From Bacteroidota bacterium (GTDB taxonomy: Bacteria; Bacteroidota; Bacteroidia; Cytophagales; Cyclobacteriaceae), in the NCBI GenBank assembly GCA_018266055.1, contig JAFDYT010000005.1:310001-374000 (forward strand): a DNA stretch of 64,000 bases. Reading direction: 5' to 3'. Both the position numbers and the translations under genes were made by a program. The notes beneath the pieces were generated by a model. The model saw only the letters and a list, made by a program, of their open reading frames with translations. It was not told the DNA's origin and ran no database searches. Shown here in pieces: positions 59,368 through 64,000 of this stretch (position 1 is its first letter; each line of letters opens with the position of its first letter).

Positions 59368-60480
59368 TTACTTTTCTTTTTGAATAATACTCACCTCAGC
59401 GCCGTCGCGAATTTCTTCACTTGCTCTCATTACAAGTTGGTCGCCCTGAGTCAGAGCGCCAAAAATTTCGACCTGCCCTTTTACTTCCATTCCTCTCTTT
59501 ACGTCCACCCATTCGGCCTTGCCATTAACAATCCTGACCACAAATATTTTTTCGGTAGAATTTACCAAGGAAGAAGTAGGGATAACGAAAGTACCGGGAT
59601 CAGATGACAGTGAAAAGCTTACTTCAGCAATCATGCCGGGCAATAATTTTTTGTCGTCGTTGAGCACGTCCATTTCAATGCGTTGTGCGCGAAGACGCTT
59701 GTCGAGCGCGCCTGCAAGCCGCTTGATGGTACCTTTGAATTTTTCTTTAGGATAAGCCTTGACGGAAAATCCAATTTCATCTCCCTGATGGCGATAGCTC
59801 ACGTAAGCTTCTGGAATGTAAACTACAAGACGTAGTCGCTTCTGCTCGTTGAGCGTAAACATAGGAAACTCTGATCCTTTGCCAGCGGGCCCCACGTAGG
59901 CGCCTAGACTTACGTTACGCGCGCTGATGATACCATTGAACGGCGCTCTGATCTCGAGGTAACTTTGCATGGTGGCGATTTCCTTTTGCGTCGACTCCGC
60001 AGCCTTAAGTTGTGCAAGGTCAGCGTTGCTTTTACCCAACGCCTGATCGAGATCGTTTTGAGAAATAGTGCCTGGCGTTTTGCTGGTTTCGAGCAGGCGA
60101 TCGTAGTTCGCCTTACTGGCTTTGTAGGTAGCAGTCAGCGCCTCTACACGTGAACGCGCCGAGGCAAGTTGTGATACAATTTCCGGCGCTTCCATCACCG
60201 CCAGCAATTGTCCTTCTCTTACTTCACTACCTACGTCGGCATAAATATGCTTGGTGAAGCTGCTCACTTTGGCATACAAATCCACATCGCGGAATGAAAC
60301 AAGTTCGCCGGGAATCTTCATCGTCGAATTAATCTTTCCGGTTTGTAATGCAAATACTTCAAGCGCTGGTTTATCGGCTTTCTGTTCACCTTTGGGCTCG
60401 CCAGATTTTTTGCACCCCACCATCAGGAACAATCCTGCTACCGCGAAGCTTGCATTGAGAATAATTTTCTTCAAACTCAT
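59368..60480 (-). CDS. RND efflux periplasmic adaptor, lipoprotein
   Basis: ATG at 60480 gives 370 residues with a lipoprotein signal (AGLFLMVGC). The start is one base after the RND stop codon; ATG at 60492 overlaps that gene and is an alternative. The adaptor pattern is complete: barrel-sandwich half-motifs FRDVDLYAKVSSFTKHIYADVGSEVREGQLLAVME (in part) and YLEIRAPFNGIISARNVSLGAYVGP (in part), an alpha-hairpin (LASARSRVEALTATYKASKANYDRLL, in part), the beta-barrel (FSVKAYPKEKFKGTIKRLAGALD, in part) and the membrane-proximal domain. It links the inner-membrane pump to TolC. It is the last gene of the leftward pump operon. Confidence 0.93.
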   Translation of the reverse strand: MSLKKIILNASFAVAGLFLMVGCKKSGEPKGEQKADKPALEVFALQTGKINSTMKIPGELVSFRDVDLYAKVSSFTKHIYADVGSEVREGQLLAVMEAPEIVSQLASARSRVEALTATYKASKANYDRLLETSKTPGTISQNDLDQALGKSNADLAQLKAAESTQKEIATMQSYLEIRAPFNGIISARNVSLGAYVGPAGKGSEFPMFTLNEQKRLRLVVYIPEAYVSYRHQGDEIGFSVKAYPKEKFKGTIKRLAGALDKRLRAQRIEMDVLNDDKKLLPGMIAEVSFSLSSDPGTFVIPTSSLVNSTEKIFVVRIVNGKAEWVDVKRGMEVKGQVEIFGALTQGDQLVMRASEEIRDGAEVSIIQKEK

Positions 60481-60481
60481 T

Positions 60482-63400
60482 TTATTTTTCATGTAATGAA
60501 GGAATATAATGTTTGCTGTCTTTGTCCTCCGGATCAAGTGATACCGAGTCGGTGGAGGTTTTACTTTGTACCCAGGAAAACACCAAAGGCAGAATGAATA
60601 GCGCTGCGAACGTAGATGCAATCAAACCGCCGATCACGGCACGGCCGAGGGGTGAAGCCTGATCGCCACCTTCGCCAAGGCCTAGCGCCATGGGTATCAT
60701 GCCCATCACCATGGCCACTGTGGTCATAAGGATTGGTCGTAGCCGAAGTGCTGCCGCTTCCTGTGCGGCTTCCCACGCGTTGCCGTTGTGCAGGCGAAGT
60801 TGTTCTGCATTGGTGATCAACAATACAGAGTTGGCAATCGAAACTCCCACCGACATGATAATGCCCATGTACGATTGAAGATTGAGCGTTGACCCGGTAA
60901 GCAACAGCAGGATCAACGACCCGAGTACAACCGCTGGAATTGTGGCTAACACCACCAGAGAAACTTTAAACGATTGAAAGTTAGCAGCCAGCATCAGAAA
61001 GATCACCACGATGGCAACGATTAGTCCGGATTGTAAACTGTTGAGTGTTTCGCTTAGCACCTGAGTTAATCCTTTGGTATCGATGCTCAAGCCGCGTGGA
61101 AGTTCGCCCAGCGATTTGAGTGCCTCTGTCACATCGGTATTGGCCGAACCCAAATCTTTTTTGTGAAGGTTTGCCGTCACCGAAAGATAGGGTAGAGCGC
61201 CAAGGTTGTCATTTTCACCATACGTCGTGTCTTGCTTCAGCGTGGCTACGTCGCCAAGCATTGGCCGGATGGAATTGCGCAGCACCGGTATTTCATTCAT
61301 CTCGTCGATGCTCGTCATTTTGTTTTCTGGCACTTCAACCTGCACGCTGTAAGAGAGGCCGGTTTTTTCTTCAAGCCAGATATTTTTTTCGGTAAACCGT
61401 GACGACGAAGTAGATGCAATCAACGAGCGGGAGATATCAGACACATCAACACCCAACTGCGCCGCGCGTATTCGGTCGATCTCTACATTGACAGCAGGGT
61501 AATGTACAGGCTGAGCCAGTTGCACGTCGCGCAAGTAGGGTATCTTCTCAAGTTTAGCGATGACCTTGCGCGCATAGACTTCATTTAGTTTTTTGTTCTT
61601 GCCTAAAATCCGCACTTCAATTGGAGTAGGGGATCCCTGACTTAATATCTTATCGGTCAATTCAATCGGTTCAAAGGAAAGACTCACTTCGGGCATCACT
61701 TCTTTCACCTTGTTGCGCAACCGCTCTTTTAGGTCGTCAATATTTTCGTGATAGCCTTCTTTCAGATTTACCTGAAGCACAGCTTCCTGTGGGCCACTCA
61801 TGAAAAGGTAAATCGGGCTGGACGAAAATTGTCCAGGGTGTTGCCCCACATACGATGACGTGACTGAAATATTTTCCTTGCCCACCAGGCCTTCCAATAC
61901 ACCCAACAGTTTTATCAGCTTTAATTCAGTTCGTTCAATCCGTGTACCATCCACTGCTTTTAACCTTACCTGAAACTGGCCGCTGTTTACTTTTGGTAAT
62001 ACATCACGACCGATATTGGCAAGAAGAAAAACAGCAAGTCCCGAAATGATCAGGACATATCCTGTGACAATTATTTTTTGGTGAGGAACCATTCGGTTGA
62101 GAAAGCGCATGAAGCGATTGCGAAAGCGCTCGAACGGTGACGGCTTGCTTGTATGCTTTTGAAAAAGAACTTTCTTTTGATCCCATGTATCGTCTTCGCC
62201 TTCCAGGCCAGAGTTGGCAAATTCCTGGGCGTCGGTAGTTTCCTTACCGTGATGATTTTTCATCAGCCAGTTGGCCATGATCGGAACGAATGTTTGCGCC
62301 AGCAAGTACGAAGTGATCATGGAGAAAGCAATAGCCATTGCCAGAGGAAGAAACAGTGCGCCGGGAATTCCTGTCATGGTGAACGCAGGCGCGAACACAG
62401 CGAGAATACAAAACAAAATCAGCAGTTTTGGAAAAGCGATTTCTTTACAAGCATCCCAGATCGCAAGCGCCTTGGGTTTGCCCATGTCGAGGTGCTGATG
62501 AATATTTTCAATCGTTACGGTAGATTCGTCCACCAAAATTCCAATAGCCAACGAGAGCCCACTCAGTGTCATGATATTAATCGTCTGATCAAAGAGAGAC
62601 AGAAATAAGACGCCCGAAATAATTGAAGCGGGAATGGTGAGAATTACAATCAGCGCTCCGCGCACATCGCCGAGAAATAGAAGCACCATCAGTCCTGTGA
62701 GCAAGGCACCGATGATTCCTTCTGTCATCAAACTTTTTACGGAGTTGATGACATATACTGACTGATCGAATTCGTACGACAGTTCCACGTCGTCGGGCAA
62801 AATGCTTTGAAATTTTGGAATGGCTTTTTTCAAAGCCTGCACTACCTCCCACGTCGAGGCATCGGCCGACTTGGTCACGGGCATATATACCGAGCGCTTT
62901 CCATTTACGAGCGCATATCCTGAGGTAATGTCGGCGCCATCTTCTACGGTGGCCACATCTCTCAAGTAAAGATTTGAAACTCCACCCTTGAACAACGGAA
63001 TATTTTCAAAGTCTTTAATGGTTTTGATCGAAGTGTTGGTAGGCGTCAAGTAATTGTAATCTCCGATGCGAACATTTCCTGCTGGCGAAGATTGGTTGTT
63101 GGTGCGCAACGCTTCTACCACCTGGTCTGGCGTGAGGTTGTGCGACCGAAGTAATTCAGGATCCACTTTGATCACTACGGTGCGAACATTTCCACCAAAC
63201 GGTGCCGGAGAAACCAAACCGGGAATTGTTGTAAAAGAAGAACGGACATACACGTTGGCGAGGTCGAGCAGTTCGTTGTTCGAGCGAACTTTGCTGCTCA
63301 ACACCAATTGCCCGACAGGAAGTGTTGAGGCATCGAAGCGGATGATGAACGGAGGGTTGCTTCCTTGCGGGAAGATTGCCTGCGCACGGTTGCTAAACGC

Positions 63401-63727
63401 AGAGACTTCCGCCGCAGCCTGCGCCATGTTTGTTCCTTCGTAAAAGGTTAGCTTCATTAAGGTTAATCCCTGAATGTTGCGCGTTTCTATACTCTTCACG
63501 CCCGACACAAACAGCATGAGGTTCACATAAGGCTTGCCGAAGTAAGCTTCCATCTGCGATGGCGTGTAGCCGCCGAAGGGATGCGACAAATAAATAACAG
63601 GAAGATTGAGCGAAGGAAAAATGTCGATCTTAATTGTACGAATGGCGTTGATGCCGAAGAATGACATACCGGCTACCAACACCAGAATGGTAATCGGCCG
63701 GCGAAGTGCAAATCGAATTAAATCCAT
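60482..63727 (-). CDS. RND efflux pump permease subunit (AcrB/MdtB-type)
   Basis: The 1081-residue protein has the RND organisation: a first helix (ITILVLVAGMSFFGI), a large porter domain, a helix bundle, a second porter domain and a last helix bundle. The proton-relay helix reads LAIGILVDESTVTIENIHQHLDMG, with D-E in place of the common D-D pair. IGALLTGLMVLLFLGDVRGAL and LTIPASIISGVLFLSLFDQTINIMTLSG (in part) are typical. The TM10-11 region GSTLNLQSYMGIIMSVGVSIANSVLL is also as expected. It belongs to the hydrophobe-efflux / metal-like branch; the substrate cannot be told by eye. The TolC gene stop is two bases upstream of the start. Confidence 0.95.
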   Translation of the reverse strand: MDLIRFALRRPITILVLVAGMSFFGINAIRTIKIDIFPSLNLPVIYLSHPFGGYTPSQMEAYFGKPYVNLMLFVSGVKSIETRNIQGLTLMKLTFYEGTNMAQAAAEVSAFSNRAQAIFPQGSNPPFIIRFDASTLPVGQLVLSSKVRSNNELLDLANVYVRSSFTTIPGLVSPAPFGGNVRTVVIKVDPELLRSHNLTPDQVVEALRTNNQSSPAGNVRIGDYNYLTPTNTSIKTIKDFENIPLFKGGVSNLYLRDVATVEDGADITSGYALVNGKRSVYMPVTKSADASTWEVVQALKKAIPKFQSILPDDVELSYEFDQSVYVINSVKSLMTEGIIGALLTGLMVLLFLGDVRGALIVILTIPASIISGVLFLSLFDQTINIMTLSGLSLAIGILVDESTVTIENIHQHLDMGKPKALAIWDACKEIAFPKLLILFCILAVFAPAFTMTGIPGALFLPLAMAIAFSMITSYLLAQTFVPIMANWLMKNHHGKETTDAQEFANSGLEGEDDTWDQKKVLFQKHTSKPSPFERFRNRFMRFLNRMVPHQKIIVTGYVLIISGLAVFLLANIGRDVLPKVNSGQFQVRLKAVDGTRIERTELKLIKLLGVLEGLVGKENISVTSSYVGQHPGQFSSSPIYLFMSGPQEAVLQVNLKEGYHENIDDLKERLRNKVKEVMPEVSLSFEPIELTDKILSQGSPTPIEVRILGKNKKLNEVYARKVIAKLEKIPYLRDVQLAQPVHYPAVNVEIDRIRAAQLGVDVSDISRSLIASTSSSRFTEKNIWLEEKTGLSYSVQVEVPENKMTSIDEMNEIPVLRNSIRPMLGDVATLKQDTTYGENDNLGALPYLSVTANLHKKDLGSANTDVTEALKSLGELPRGLSIDTKGLTQVLSETLNSLQSGLIVAIVVIFLMLAANFQSFKVSLVVLATIPAVVLGSLILLLLTGSTLNLQSYMGIIMSVGVSIANSVLLITNAEQLRLHNGNAWEAAQEAAALRLRPILMTTVAMVMGMIPMALGLGEGGDQASPLGRAVIGGLIASTFAALFILPLVFSWVQSKTSTDSVSLDPEDKDSKHYIPSLHEK

Positions 63728-63729
63728 AG

Positions 63730-64000
63730 TTACCGGGCTTGTTTAATAAACAAACTGAAATCGCCAGAGGCGGCAGCTTTTTGTAATAAAGCCTGCCACA
63801 CACTGATGTAGGCTACACTCATATCCGCCTCGGCGCGGTTCAATAAATACAGCGCCTGCTGCAGTTCTACAATCGTGGCCAGACCGTTTTTATACAAAAT
63901 GCTTTTTTGTTGATAGGCTTCCGATGCAGCCTTGAATTGCAGCGGCACTTCGCGCGCACTCTGCAAACTATTTTCAATTCGCTGGTCGGCCAGGATTAGC
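63730..64000 (-). CDS. TolC family outer membrane protein (5' end outside window)
   Basis: The frame is open to the right edge; 89 C-terminal residues are visible. They match the TolC C-terminal helix/strand pattern: ADQRIENSLQSAREVPLQFKAA (in part), YLLNRAEADMSVAYISVWQALL with the 'Y..G..t.ve...A...l..a' logic in YKNGLATIVELQQALYLL. The translation goes on beyond base 64000. It is the first visible gene of the leftward TolC-permease-adaptor operon, with the permease ATG three bases downstream of its stop. Confidence 0.88.
   Translation of the reverse strand, partial: LILADQRIENSLQSAREVPLQFKAASEAYQQKSILYKNGLATIVELQQALYLLNRAEADMSVAYISVWQALLQKAAASGDFSLFIKQAR

Overview
The window reads as a chromosomal segment of a Bacteroidota bacterium, probably a Cytophagales-like, free-living heterotroph. 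Support comes from the promoters, which match the Bacteroidota -7 box TAnnTTTG instead of a sigma70 box, often with a TTG near -33. It also comes from a type IX secretion (T9SS) C-terminal sorting domain, the many Sec, Tat and lipoprotein signals, and Bacteroidota-typical families (FtsX/MacB permease with its cytosolic prefix, DUF2911, DUF1080, ThuA/sugar-dehydrogenase/cytochrome fusion, fused isobutyryl-CoA mutase). No phage, integrase, transposase, CRISPR array or restriction system is visible; this is mostly ordinary core and metabolic chromosome. Function names rest on reading motifs by eye; no database search was run.

Layout. 1-1834: leftward PadR regulator and ABC permease (permease runs off the left edge). 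2012-6257: 2-oxo-acid dehydrogenase E2, a histidine kinase, a trans-sulfuration enzyme and a tiny basic secreted protein. 6393-6466: tRNA-Asn. 6537-10359: leftward PhyH dioxygenase, serine hydrolase and MFS transporter. 10563-16575: a T9SS-exported propeller protein, a TolB-like propeller and a penicillin acylase. 16709-19536: class III aminotransferase plus CoA-acylating methylmalonate-semialdehyde dehydrogenase (beta-alanine/valine catabolism). 19654-27882: small secreted proteins, two methyltransferases, a Tat-type sugar oxidoreductase, an S10 carboxypeptidase, DUF2911, an amidase and an OmpA-domain protein. 28229-30376: ABC ATPase plus TolC without a permease. 30516-32690: ribosomal protein S1 and tRNA-Cys. 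32820-38917: GH30 lipoprotein, purT and a five-domain lipoprotein (ThuA, PQQ-type sugar dehydrogenase, PKD, cytochrome c, CBM6-like). 39072-41915: three low-complexity or envelope proteins. 41957-48882: guaA, a substrate-binding-like lipid-envelope or periplasmic protein, an outer-membrane barrel, hutI, apt and a LON-N-domain protein. 49012-50474: two paralogous secreted beta-sandwich proteins. 50535-56821: IcmF, MaoC hydratase, Tat-type class V aminotransferase and DUF1080. 56902-59364: HrpB helicase. 59368-64000: leftward TolC (partial), RND pump and adaptor.

How the genes fit together. Branched-chain or fatty acyl-CoA turnover is represented by the E2, the mmsA pair, IcmF and MaoC. Sugar and keto-sugar use is suggested by the Gfo/Idh/MocA enzyme, DUF1080, ThuA fusion, GH30 and the MFS carrier with LacI-type operator-like sites. 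Purine synthesis and salvage is covered by purT, guaA and apt. The envelope genes include two efflux sets and many lipoproteins. Convergent neighbours are packed unusually tightly (gaps of 5, 1, 3 and 3 bp and one 4-bp overlap), and guaA and hrpB have promoter -7 boxes ending 3-4 nt before the ATG, suggesting leaderless mRNAs. I did not find a clearly undescribed multi-gene system. The most novel-looking items are the duplicated-domain paralogue pair at 49012-50474, the pseudo-EF-hand mini-protein at 5946, the DUF3300-like/Tyr-Gly envelope operon at 39072-41915, and the regulatory dyads upstream of the ABC/TolC operon, IcmF and MaoC.
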